Source: JANWYT01 sp034432435 (GTDB lineage: Bacteria > Chloroflexota > Anaerolineae > Aggregatilineales > Phototrophicaceae). Taken from it: 51,472 bases of DNA. Numbering within the stretch: the stretch's first letter is position 1; each line of letters starts with the position of its first letter. Positions 34,509-42,560 of this stretch are shown one piece after another. The notes below the pieces were generated by a model that was given only the letters and a program-made list of their open reading frames with translations, did not search any database and was not told where the DNA came from. Made by a program: the position numbers and the translations under genes. Location of the stretch: assembly GCA_034432435.1 (NCBI GenBank), contig DAOUBS010000020.1, positions 1 to 51,472 of the forward strand. Direction: 5' to 3'.

Positions 34509-35281
34509 TCGGCCTTGCCCACCCATTCGCGGATCACACGCGCAGTCTCTGGGTGCAGCAGCTCAGGCTTGACGATGATCCCGCGCACGCCTGCCTCCAG
34601 CGCGAGCTTCACCTCATCAAGCGTGCGCAGGCTGTGCCCGAGCATCAATTTGATATACCGTGGGACGCGCCAGCGGATCTGCTGCAACCATTCGACGTTC
34701 TCAGCAAGGTTCTCTCGGTCGGGGCTGCCGAGGCAGATCACATGTGGGCTGAGCGTGATGGCCGTTTCTAGCTCGTCGTTGTCATGAACGCTGATGAACA
34801 CGGAAAACCGCAGGCGCTGGGCGGTGGTGGCGTTGGCGCGCATCCCGACAGCCGTGCGGATGCTGCTGTCAAGCCAGATCGCTGAGGCGTTGGCCGCGCG
34901 CACCGCCGCCACTTGATAGGCGTTCATCACGTAGTTTTGGTACAGCACGGGCACATCCTGACACGCCCGTGAGAGCAGCCACATGTCCTCGAGGTCAGCG
35001 GCGTAGATGGTGTGATCGGTGTAGAAGGCGATGGCGTCTGCCCCCTCAGCGATCATGTCCATCGCGGCGGCCACGGGGTCATAAATCGGGGCAGTGCGGC
35101 ACACCTGCCCGATGATCGCCACGTGGTTATCGACGTAGTTCATGATGTCACGCGGGTAGGCCTGCATCGACGCAAGCGATATGACTGCGCTCCACGGGCT
35201 GCGCCGCTCGCGCATTTGTAGATGCTGCTGCTTGGCTTTCAGAATCGCCTCGCGATTCATGATAGGCGTTGTGATTTTCAT
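34505..35281 (-). CDS. IGPS (TrpC)-like TIM barrel lacking catalytic residues
   Basis: 258 residues. The succession VISLASMQAYPRD, DPVAAAMDMIAEGADAIAFYTDHTIY, DVPVLYQNYVMNAYQVAAVRAANASAIWLD and LEAGVRGIIVKPELL follows indole-3-glycerol phosphate synthase strand by strand. Yet the positions of the essential Glu-Lys of strand 1 (AE-K), the Lys of strand 3 (K-D-F), the Glu of strand 5 (IE) and the Asn of strand 6 read Ser-Ala, Gln-Asn, Ser-Val and Gly. The indole-forming reaction is therefore unlikely. It has been recruited to another job or is a binding protein. There are no trp genes nearby; a lipoprotein is coupled downstream. Confidence 0.65.
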   Translation of the reverse strand: MKITTPIMNREAILKAKQQHLQMRERRSPWSAVISLASMQAYPRDIMNYVDNHVAIIGQVCRTAPIYDPVAAAMDMIAEGADAIAFYTDHTIYAADLEDMWLLSRACQDVPVLYQNYVMNAYQVAAVRAANASAIWLDSSIRTAVGMRANATTAQRLRFSVFISVHDNDELETAITLSPHVICLGSPDRENLAENVEWLQQIRWRVPRYIKLMLGHSLRTLDEVKLALEAGVRGIIVKPELLHPETARVIREWVGKAE

Positions 35282-35416
35282 CCGTGCAAGTCAGACCCCA
35301 CCATTCAACAGCTAACATAGCACAATTCGCCTAAAGCTGCACGGTTTTGGGGCCGGCGTAACAATCAGACCAGATAGAGCAGCAACAGCGAAAGACAACG
35401 CTGCTGCCCAAAGTTT

Positions 35417-36421
35417 CTAGGGGTTGGCTTGCTCGTCGCGCTGGTAGCCGTGAGGGTGAGTTTGATGCCACCTCCACGCAGTTTCGATGATGACGCGCAG
35501 GCTGCCGAACTCAGGCTGCCAGCCCAATTCACGCTGAATCTTGGTGCTGTCCGCCACGAGCACGGGCAGGTCGCCCGCGCGCCGCGCGCCGCGCACGGTC
35601 GGGATCGGGTGGCCGGTCACTTGGCGAGCGGTCTCGATCACCTCTAGCACGCTGTAGCCCGTGCCGTTGCCGAGGTTGTAGACGCGGCTCTGGCCGTCGG
35701 CTAGGGCTTCCAGCGCGAGGATGTGCGCGTCGGCCAAGTCGAGCACGTGAATGTAATCGCGGATACAGGTTCCATCAGGCGTGTCGTAGTCGTCCCCGTA
35801 GACGGTAATCGCCTCGCGTTGGCCAAGCGCCACTTGCAGCACCAGCGGGATGAGGTGCGTCTCAGGGTGGTGATCCTCGCCGATGTGGCCGTCAGGGTGT
35901 GCGCCGCTGGCGTTGAAGTAGCGCAAACACGCCGACTTCAGGCCGTAGAGACGATCCATCCACAGCAGCATGCGCTCGGCCATAAACTTCGTCTCGCCGT
36001 AGACGCTACCAGGGATGAGCGGCTCTTCCTCGCGGATCGGGATCACCTGCGGCGCGTCATAGAGGTTGGCCGTGCTGGACAGGATGAAGCGCTTGACGCC
36101 GTGGGCGGTGGCCTGTTCCAACACGTGCATTACGCCCACCACGTTATCGTACAGGTACTTGAAGGGCTTCTGCATGCTCTCGCCCACCATGATGTGCGAC
36201 GCGAAGTGCAGGATGCCGTCGAAGCGGTGCTGCGCGAACAAGGCGGCCAAGTCGGGCTTGTGGAGCAGGTCGCCCACGATCAGCGTCGCTTGGGGGTGAA
36301 CGGCCTCGGCGTGGCCGGCGCTCAAGTTGTCGAACACGACCACCTCATAACCACGCTCGATCAGCATCTGCACGACGTGGCTGCCGATATAGCCTGCCCC
36401 CCCTGTCACTAGCACTTTCAT
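35417..36421 (-). CDS. galE: UDP-glucose 4-epimerase GalE
   Basis: 334 residues from ATG 36421, with GAGGAAA upstream; an upstream in-frame ATG 14 codons away is less well placed. GGAGYIGSH at 7-15 binds NAD, SSTANLYDAP supplies the Ser/Thr of the SDR triad (Thr or Ser where most have SSSATVYG), and YGETK contains the catalytic Tyr and Lys. RYFNASGAHPDG and ...RDYIHVLDLA are GalE signatures. It interconverts UDP-glucose and UDP-galactose (or the N-acetyl forms) for cell-surface glycans. It is divergent from an esterase gene and the promoters overlap. Confidence 0.96.
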   Translation of the reverse strand: MKVLVTGGAGYIGSHVVQMLIERGYEVVVFDNLSAGHAEAVHPQATLIVGDLLHKPDLAALFAQHRFDGILHFASHIMVGESMQKPFKYLYDNVVGVMHVLEQATAHGVKRFILSSTANLYDAPQVIPIREEEPLIPGSVYGETKFMAERMLLWMDRLYGLKSACLRYFNASGAHPDGHIGEDHHPETHLIPLVLQVALGQREAITVYGDDYDTPDGTCIRDYIHVLDLADAHILALEALADGQSRVYNLGNGTGYSVLEVIETARQVTGHPIPTVRGARRAGDLPVLVADSTKIQRELGWQPEFGSLRVIIETAWRWHQTHPHGYQRDEQANP

Positions 36422-36473
36422 CTCGGTTTCCTCTTTTTTGTGTGTCAAAGTCGCTCTGTTCACAGCCTGTGCG

Positions 36474-36506
36474 ATTATAGGCCGCAGCGCTGTCCTGTGC
36501 TATACT
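36474..36506. promoter_or_regulatory. overlapping divergent -10 boxes (galE and esterase)
   Basis: TATAAT on the minus strand (36479-36474) would serve galE, and TATACT on the plus strand (36501-36506) would serve the esterase gene. The -35 hexamers at 17 bases are weak (TAGCAC and TAGGCC). The two boxes are only 21 bases apart, so transcription from the two promoters may interfere. Confidence 0.4.
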
Positions 36507-36534
36507 AGCGCGCTGCAAACGGGGAGTGACACAC

Positions 36535-37539
36535 ATGATGCGTGGATGGGTCATCGGGGGGCTGCTGGCGCTGGCGCTGCTGGCGGGGTGCGACGCTTTC
36601 GAACGCTATGAGCCGACGCCGGTCGTGGTGATCGTCACCGCGCCGCCCTCGCCCACGCCACCGCCGACCGCCTCGCCCACCTTCCCCCCTACCTCAACGC
36701 CCCTGCCCACCATCACGCCTGATCTACGCCCGACCGGCACGCCCTTCCCCTGCGACGACACACAAGGGCAGATCATCAACTTCGTCGACCACTTCAGCGA
36801 GATCGCCCGTGAGAACATGCGCTACCTCGTCTACCTGCCACCTTGCTACTTTCAAACGCGGCGGCGCTTCCCCGTTGTGTACTTGTTCCACGGGCTGAGC
36901 TACCGTGAACAGCAGTGGGAGGACATCGGCCTGATCCGCGCGCTGGACGCGGGCATCCTCGACGGCTCGCTGCCGCCGATGATCCTCGTCATGCCCTACT
37001 TGGGCGTCATCGGTCAGTTGGATCAGTTCCCGCCACAGCCGAGCTTCGAGCGCGCCATCTTGGAGGAAATCTTGCCCCAAGTGGAGCGCAACTTCTGCAC
37101 GATCAACAATCGCGCGCACCGCGCCATTGGCGGCATCAGCAAGGGCGGCTTTTGGGCGTTCAGCATCGCCATGCGCCACCCGCAGGCCTTCAGCCGCGTG
37201 GGCGGGCACAGCGCCTTCTTCCCGAACAACACCGTGGCCATCCCACCGCCCTTCAACCCGCTGGAGCTGGCGCTAAGCGCTGAAACGCTGCTTGACCCGT
37301 CGCTGCAGCTGGCGCTCTACATGGACAACGGGGCACAGGATCAAGGCGGGCGCAGCATCCAGCTCATTAGCAGCCGGCTGGCCACGCGCAGCATCCCACA
37401 TACCTACGTCGTGCACCCCATCGGCGAGCACAACAACGACTACTGGGCTGCGCACGCCCGCGAATATCTGGCGTTCTACGGGGCAGAATGGGAGCGCAAC
37501 TACGACGCCCTGCCAAGTTGCATCGACCCCAGCCCCTAA
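36535..37539 (+). CDS. lipoprotein esterase, esterase-D / alpha-beta hydrolase type
   Basis: 334 residues from the ATG at 36535 (GGGGAG eight bases upstream), rather than GTG 36526. The lipobox is LLAGC at about 15-19. A Pro/Thr linker (about 30-70) is followed by an esterase-D-like domain: HGLSY, GGISKGGFWAFSIA with nucleophile Ser in GISKGG (G-x-S-x-G), and GEHNNDYW carrying the catalytic His. This family includes feruloyl and acetyl esterases and mycolyl-type transferases. It should act outside the membrane on a polysaccharide or ester substrate. The stop overlaps the convergent transporter gene by four bases. Confidence 0.85.
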   Translation: MMRGWVIGGLLALALLAGCDAFERYEPTPVVVIVTAPPSPTPPPTASPTFPPTSTPLPTITPDLRPTGTPFPCDDTQGQIINFVDHFSEIARENMRYLVYLPPCYFQTRRRFPVVYLFHGLSYREQQWEDIGLIRALDAGILDGSLPPMILVMPYLGVIGQLDQFPPQPSFERAILEEILPQVERNFCTINNRAHRAIGGISKGGFWAFSIAMRHPQAFSRVGGHSAFFPNNTVAIPPPFNPLELALSAETLLDPSLQLALYMDNGAQDQGGRSIQLISSRLATRSIPHTYVVHPIGEHNNDYWAAHAREYLAFYGAEWERNYDALPSCIDPSP

Positions 37540-38462
37540 CGCGCTTCGACCACGCGCCGCGCAGACGCATACGCCACCAGCACCACCCCGCTGAGCGTCA
37601 CCACCGAGGCGAGGATCACCGTGGGGGTAATAAATCGCCCTTCACCCAGCAGCAGCACGCCCAAGATGAGCGCCACCACGGGGTTCACGTAGGCGTAGCT
37701 GGTGGCCAGCGCCGGGCTGACGTTCTTCATCAAGTACATGAACGAGGTGTAGCCGATCAGCGAGCCGAAAAGAGCTAAATAGGCGACGGCAAGGATCGAG
37801 TTGAGCGTGGGCGTGACGGTCACGCGCTCGCCTAGCAGCAGCGCCCCCACCGTCATGAACCAGGCCGCCCCCAACAGCTCGAACGCGATCGCCATGAACC
37901 CGCGCGGCATTGTCAAGCGGCGGCTGAGCACCGACCCGAAAGACCAGCTGATCGGCGCGAGCAGCAGCGGCAGCGCCCCCTCAGGCTGCGCGCTCAAGCT
38001 GCGGTCGAGGTTGAGCAGCACGATCCCACTGAAGCCGACCACAAGGCCGATCCACTCCAAGCGGGTGGACTTGGCCGTGAGCAGCGCGCTGAACACCGCC
38101 ACCCACAGCGGTGTCGCAGCGACGGCCAGCGCCGCCAGCCCGGACGACACCCACTGCTGCGCGAAGGACACCCCCCCCACGCCGACCCCTAACGTCAACA
38201 CGCCGACGAGCAGCGCGTGCAGCGCCTCACGACGGGGCGGCAGCGGCGCGCGCTGCACGATCAAGAGCACGCCGAAGACCAGCCCCGCCGCCAGCCAGAA
38301 GCGGATGGCGTTCATCAAGAACGGTGGGAACGACTCTAGACCGAAGGCCAGCCCCAAGTAGGTGGACCCCCACACGAGATAAAGCGCAATCAGCGCGATG
38401 GGCACAAGCACACGGCGATTGTTCGGCTCTGCTAACGGCAGCGACTGGGCAGTGGTGGTCAT
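37536..38462 (-). CDS. EamA/DMT-family transporter
   Basis: 308 residues from ATG 38462, with GGAG seven bases upstream; a start four codons earlier has no site. There are ten hydrophobic helices arranged as two EamA repeats, each beginning with a WGS(T/S) motif (LVWGSTY at about 30 and ISWSFGSVLSRRL at about 168). The family exports metabolites such as amino acids; the substrate is unknown. It is convergent with the esterase. Confidence 0.9.
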   Translation of the reverse strand: MTTTAQSLPLAEPNNRRVLVPIALIALYLVWGSTYLGLAFGLESFPPFLMNAIRFWLAAGLVFGVLLIVQRAPLPPRREALHALLVGVLTLGVGVGGVSFAQQWVSSGLAALAVAATPLWVAVFSALLTAKSTRLEWIGLVVGFSGIVLLNLDRSLSAQPEGALPLLLAPISWSFGSVLSRRLTMPRGFMAIAFELLGAAWFMTVGALLLGERVTVTPTLNSILAVAYLALFGSLIGYTSFMYLMKNVSPALATSYAYVNPVVALILGVLLLGEGRFITPTVILASVVTLSGVVLVAYASARRVVEAR

Positions 38463-38571
38463 TATTCGCTCCATGTAGAAAGACGCAACAAGATCATTGT
38501 CGCAGATTGTTCAGGTTGGTCTAGCGCCATGCAGGCCATTCATTTTGAGGGTGTTAGGCTAGGTTGTTACG

Positions 38572-38583
38572 TTAAGCGCTTAA
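38572..38583. repeat. 12-bp palindrome TTAAGCGCTTAA upstream of the SLC13 gene
   Basis: A perfect inverted repeat 85 bases before the start of the permease gene, followed by a second, imperfect TTAAGCTTTTAA at about 38642-38653. Both sit in the promoter region between divergent genes. An operator is possible but nothing else supports it. Confidence 0.25.
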
Positions 38584-38667
38584 GCCGATGACATCTATCC
38601 CATCCTCTATCGCCTGCAGGGCTGGTACAGTTAACGGTAAATTAAGCTTTTAAAAGGGGGCGTTTAG

Positions 38668-40524
38668 ATGGATGGACCCATGTTTTTGGTGTTAGTGATC
38701 TTGGTGGTGGCCATCGGCCTGTTCATCTCGGAGAAGCTGCGAGTGGACGTGGTGGCGTTGGGCGTGGTGGTGGCCTTGATGGTGACGGCGCTGCTGAAGC
38801 CTGAAGACGCGCTGGCCGGTTTCGCCAGCACGACGCTGATGAGCATCATCGCCCTGTTCATCGTGGGCGGGGCAGTGTTCCAGACAGGGCTCGCCAATCA
38901 GCTCGGCGATGGGATCATCCGCATCGCCGGGACGGATCTCACCCGCCTGATGCTCGTCCTGATGATCGCCACGGCCATCTTGTCCGCGTTCATCAGCTCA
39001 ACGGGGGTCGTCGCATTGATGCTGCCCGCGGTGATCAGCGTGTGCCGCAAGACGAAGATCGCGCCCTCCAAGCTGCTCATCCCGATGGCGTATGGGGCGC
39101 TGTTCGGCGGGTCTTTGACCTTGATCGGCACGCCGCCCAACATTGTCGCGTCGGATGCGCTCGTGCAGGCCGGCTTCCAGCCGTTCAACTTCTTCAGCTT
39201 TACGCCGCTGGGGTTGATCCTGCTGGGGGCGGGCGCGCTGTTCATGTGGGCAGCCGGACGTTTCATCCTGCCAGATCGCAAAGCAGACCAGAGCGCCCAA
39301 CGCATGGAGACGCCGGAAGAGCTGTTCGACATGTACCGCCTGCCAGAGAACCTCTACCGCCTGCGCGTGCGCAACGAATCGCGCTTGGTGGGGACGACCG
39401 TTAAAGACTTGAACGCCCGTGAGCGCTACGAGGTGAACATTGTCAGCATCGCCCACTTAGACAAGCCGCGCCTCGCTGACCTCACGGCGATGGCGCGTGC
39501 GCACTCTTTCCCTCCTACCCCCGACTACACCTTCAAAGCGGATGACCTGTTGATCGTGCAGGGCAGCATCGCCAACATCAACCAGATGGCCGCAGAGTGC
39601 AACCTCACCATGCTGGCCAACGAACCCGTCCAGCAAGGCGACCTCATCACGAATGAGGTGGGCATCGCCGAGGTGATCTTGCGCCCGCGCGCCTCGATCA
39701 TCGGCAAGACGCTCGCTGAGGTCAAGTTCGGCACGACTTATCGCTTGACCGTTCTGAACTTGCTAAGCGCTGGCTCTAAACAGGTAAAAGACATCAAAAC
39801 GGCCACGCTGGACTTTGGCGATATGATGCTGGTGCAAGGGCGATGGGAGGACATCTTCGCCCTCAAGAAGCAGCGCCACGACTTCATCGTCATGGGCGAG
39901 CCAGAGGCCAAGATGTCCGGCGCGTTCATCCGCGAGAACCGCGCCATCCACACCTTGATCGTGATGATCGCGATGGTGGTGATCATCGTGCTGGAGATTC
40001 TGCCGTTGGTGGCGGCCAGCTTTCTCGCGGCGCTGGCGCTCATCCTGATGGGCTGCATCACGATGGACGAGGCCTACGACACGATCGATTGGAAGAGCGT
40101 TGTGCTCATCGGCGGCATGATCCCGCTCAGCACAGCGCTCGTGCGCGTCGGGCTGGTGAACGCAATCACGACAGGTATCGTGGACACGTTGGGCGCGTCG
40201 GGGCCAGCCGTCATCATGGGGGCGCTGTTCCTCGTGACGGTGCTGATGACACAGATGCTCTCCAACACAGTAACGGCGGTGCTGCTCGCCCCGATCGGGA
40301 TTGCTATGGCCCAGCAGTTGAGCGTCAACCCGCAGCCGCTGGTGATGGCCGTGGCGGTGGCTGCGTCGATGGCGTTCGCCACGCCGATTGCCTCGCCAGT
40401 CAACACGCTGGTGATGAGCGCCGGCAACTATCGTTTCGCTGACTACACGCGGGCGGGCATCCTGATGATCCTCATCACGTTTGCAATCAGCATGGTGGCT
40501 CTGCCGATCCTGTTTCCGTTCTAG
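38668..40524 (+). CDS. SLC13/DASS-type permease with two RCK_C (TrkA_C) domains
   Basis: 618 residues. Membrane part A (about 1-195) and B (about 425-618) each hold a re-entrant Ser-Asn-Thr type loop: the first half has GTPPNIVAS and the second LSNTVTAVLLAPIG with ASPVNTLVMSAG. These are the substrate and sodium sites of the divalent anion:sodium symporter group. Between them, residues 210-400 carry two TrkA_C-like domains (one at about 230-310, one at about 330-400) that may sense a ligand. Members transport sulfate, dicarboxylates or silicate-like anions. The substrate is not clear. GGGGG precedes the ATG. The stop overlaps the convergent glycosyltransferase by four bases. Confidence 0.9.
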   Translation: MDGPMFLVLVILVVAIGLFISEKLRVDVVALGVVVALMVTALLKPEDALAGFASTTLMSIIALFIVGGAVFQTGLANQLGDGIIRIAGTDLTRLMLVLMIATAILSAFISSTGVVALMLPAVISVCRKTKIAPSKLLIPMAYGALFGGSLTLIGTPPNIVASDALVQAGFQPFNFFSFTPLGLILLGAGALFMWAAGRFILPDRKADQSAQRMETPEELFDMYRLPENLYRLRVRNESRLVGTTVKDLNARERYEVNIVSIAHLDKPRLADLTAMARAHSFPPTPDYTFKADDLLIVQGSIANINQMAAECNLTMLANEPVQQGDLITNEVGIAEVILRPRASIIGKTLAEVKFGTTYRLTVLNLLSAGSKQVKDIKTATLDFGDMMLVQGRWEDIFALKKQRHDFIVMGEPEAKMSGAFIRENRAIHTLIVMIAMVVIIVLEILPLVAASFLAALALILMGCITMDEAYDTIDWKSVVLIGGMIPLSTALVRVGLVNAITTGIVDTLGASGPAVIMGALFLVTVLMTQMLSNTVTAVLLAPIGIAMAQQLSVNPQPLVMAVAVAASMAFATPIASPVNTLVMSAGNYRFADYTRAGILMILITFAISMVALPILFPF

Positions 40525-41651
40525 GGGATGATGCCGTGCGCTTGAAGGGCCTCAACGCGCTGAGCGTAGGTGTGGTGCGCCAGCGCGTGAGCGCGTGCCG
40601 CCTGAGCGATGACGCGGCGCTCTGATTCGTGCTTTAGGTAGTAGGCGACTTTGTCGCGCAGATCGGCAGGGCTGCGATAGATCACGAGGTGCTCGTCTGG
40701 CTTGAACCACACCGCCACGCCGGGGCGATCGTCCACCAGTTGGAACACCCCCAGCCCTGCCGCCTCGAACAAGCGCAGGTTGCCGCCGTAGCGCATGAAA
40801 TCCCCGTGTGGGTTGACCGTCATCGGTGATGCGCTGAGGATGTCCATCGTCTCCGCCCCCAACGCCGCGCCGCGGTAGAACGGTTTGAGTTCAGGCGGCA
40901 CGTCGTGCACGCTCCACACCCCCAAGCGGAACTCGCGCAGGGCGCTCAACGCGGCGACACGCTCGCTGTAGAGGTGATGCGGGACGAGCGTCCCGACGAA
41001 CGACACGTCCCAATCGGGCGGGGGGTGGGCGGGGCGCGGCGCGTGGAAGTCAGCATCGACGCCGACCAGCGGCAGGCAGAGCATGCGCGGCGTGCCGAGT
41101 TCCTGCCACTGCACGCCGTGGTAGAAGTCGTTCACCAACGCCCAGTCGTAGAGGCGCGCGGCAGCACGTTCGATGGGGTGTGAGAACACGATAGGCGACG
41201 TGCCGCTGACGTAGAGCAGGCGGCAGGCGTGGCGGCGCTTGAGTTCCGCCAGCGTGTCGGGCATGATGACGCGGTTATCGCCGATGAGCCACACGACATC
41301 CGGCTGAAAGCGGGCCGCGTGGCGCAGCAGGGCGGCGTTGCGCGCGCGCAGCTCTGGCTGCCACTGCACCGGCAGGCGGTTGAGCGCCCCTTGAACGACC
41401 TTGCGCGGGGTGAGGCGCTCGCTGAAGCGCTCAGAGCGGGCAGCCGCGGGGTTGTTCTGCGCGCGGGCGGGCAGGTTGCGCCAGAACACGTCTAGGACAC
41501 AGCCGCGCGCGATCAGCTCGCGCTCGTAGAAATGGTACATGTTGGTGGCAGGAAAGAGCGGGACGCGTGCGCCCCGCTCGCGGGCGGCTGCCTGCTGCGC
41601 CAGCAGCGCCTCAGGGTGGTGCAGCGCCCCCACGAACAAGATGCGCGTCAT
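40521..41651 (-). CDS. GT-B glycosyltransferase, CgeB-like
   Basis: 376 residues from ATG 41651, which overlaps the previous stop as ATGA. The frame upstream (to 41942) lies in the GT2 gene and is rejected. The N-terminal half begins MTRILFVGALHH and has a Rossmann-like outline; the C-terminal half holds VNPHGDFMRYGGNLRLFEAAGLGVFQLVDDRPG, the nucleotide-sugar site of spore-maturation CgeB-like and GT1/GT4 enzymes. The pairing with a GT2 gene points to surface polysaccharide or glycolipid synthesis. Confidence 0.82.
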   Translation of the reverse strand: MTRILFVGALHHPEALLAQQAAARERGARVPLFPATNMYHFYERELIARGCVLDVFWRNLPARAQNNPAAARSERFSERLTPRKVVQGALNRLPVQWQPELRARNAALLRHAARFQPDVVWLIGDNRVIMPDTLAELKRRHACRLLYVSGTSPIVFSHPIERAAARLYDWALVNDFYHGVQWQELGTPRMLCLPLVGVDADFHAPRPAHPPPDWDVSFVGTLVPHHLYSERVAALSALREFRLGVWSVHDVPPELKPFYRGAALGAETMDILSASPMTVNPHGDFMRYGGNLRLFEAAGLGVFQLVDDRPGVAVWFKPDEHLVIYRSPADLRDKVAYYLKHESERRVIAQAARAHALAHHTYAQRVEALQAHGIIP

Positions 41652-42478
41652 GGTCGGCTTGCTTTCCAACGCAGCCACAACAGCCCCAGCAGCGCGTACG
41701 CCCCAGGAGCAAGCAAGGCGGCCTGCCATGCCCCATGCCAGCGCCGCGTGTAGACCAGCAGATCGCGGAAGAAGATGCGGCGCGCGCGCCAGTTGGCGGT
41801 GGATGATTTCTCGTGGTGTTCGATCAAGACGCTGCTGAGGAAGCGGAAGGGGCGGCGCAGGCGGGCCGCCAGCGCGTCCTCTGGAAAGTACAGCAGCAGG
41901 TCGTCGTCCATACGGGCATCTTCGCGGCGCAGCAGCGTACACGAGCCGGGCACCACCTCGACATCGCGGTCGGTGTCGCGTGCCCAGTCAGCGTACCAGA
42001 AGCGGCGGCGCAGTGCAGCCGCGAGGACGGGCACGAACGTCAGCGGCGTGAATGCCCCCAGCAAGTAGGCGAACGTCACGCGGCGCGAACACGTCTGCTG
42101 AATGCTGCCATCGGGGTAGCGCAGTTGGCAGGTCGCACCTGCATATTCAGGGTGCGCGTCCAGAAAGTCTACCATCGCTTGCACAGCCCCCGCTCGCACG
42201 ACTGTGTCTGGGTTGAGGAAGAGCACATAACGCCCCCGCGCCGCTGCCGCGCCGAGGTTGTTGCCACCGCAGTACCAGCGGTTTTCGGCCTGCGCCAGCA
42301 GCACCACTTCAGGGAAGTCCACCGCCACCATCTGGGCGCTGCCGTCGGATGAGGCGTTGTCCACAACGATCACTTCTGCGTCGGGGGCGTACGCCCGCAG
42401 CGACGCCAAACACGCCCGCAGCAGCTCGCGCGTGTTGTAGCTCACGATGACAACAGATAAAGTGGGGGTATCTGCCAC
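41648..42478 (-). CDS. GT2 glycosyltransferase, rhamnosyltransferase-like
   Basis: 276 residues. GT-A fold: SVVIVSYNTRELL at about 8-20, VIVVDNASSDGS, then NNLGAAAARGRYVLFLNPDT with the metal-binding NPDT (the DXD equivalent), and YFPEDALAARLRR where most WbbL-like enzymes have YFEDVDLCWR. The Asp is thus replaced but acidic residues are close by. A hydrophobic stretch near the C-terminus (about 250-268) could anchor it. The first of the two-gene glycosyltransferase unit. Confidence 0.88.
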   Translation of the reverse strand: MADTPTLSVVIVSYNTRELLRACLASLRAYAPDAEVIVVDNASSDGSAQMVAVDFPEVVLLAQAENRWYCGGNNLGAAAARGRYVLFLNPDTVVRAGAVQAMVDFLDAHPEYAGATCQLRYPDGSIQQTCSRRVTFAYLLGAFTPLTFVPVLAAALRRRFWYADWARDTDRDVEVVPGSCTLLRREDARMDDDLLLYFPEDALAARLRRPFRFLSSVLIEHHEKSSTANWRARRIFFRDLLVYTRRWHGAWQAALLAPGAYALLGLLWLRWKASRP

Positions 42479-42501
42479 GCAGCAATCCCTTAACGTAAGC
42501 G

Positions 42502-42528
42502 TACAGCCGCTCTAGTCAGGCGGCTGTA
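42502..42528. terminator. stem-loop between cpaF-like and GT2 genes
   Basis: TACAGCCGC and GCGGCTGTA make a perfect 9-bp stem with a nine-base loop. The minus-strand side lacks a T-run, while the plus side is followed by ATCTTTCT. It probably ends or stabilises the cpaF-like transcript, but the terminator reading is not secure. Confidence 0.4.
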
Positions 42529-42560
42529 TCTTTCTATCAAGCAATGTGCCCGCTTGCAAC

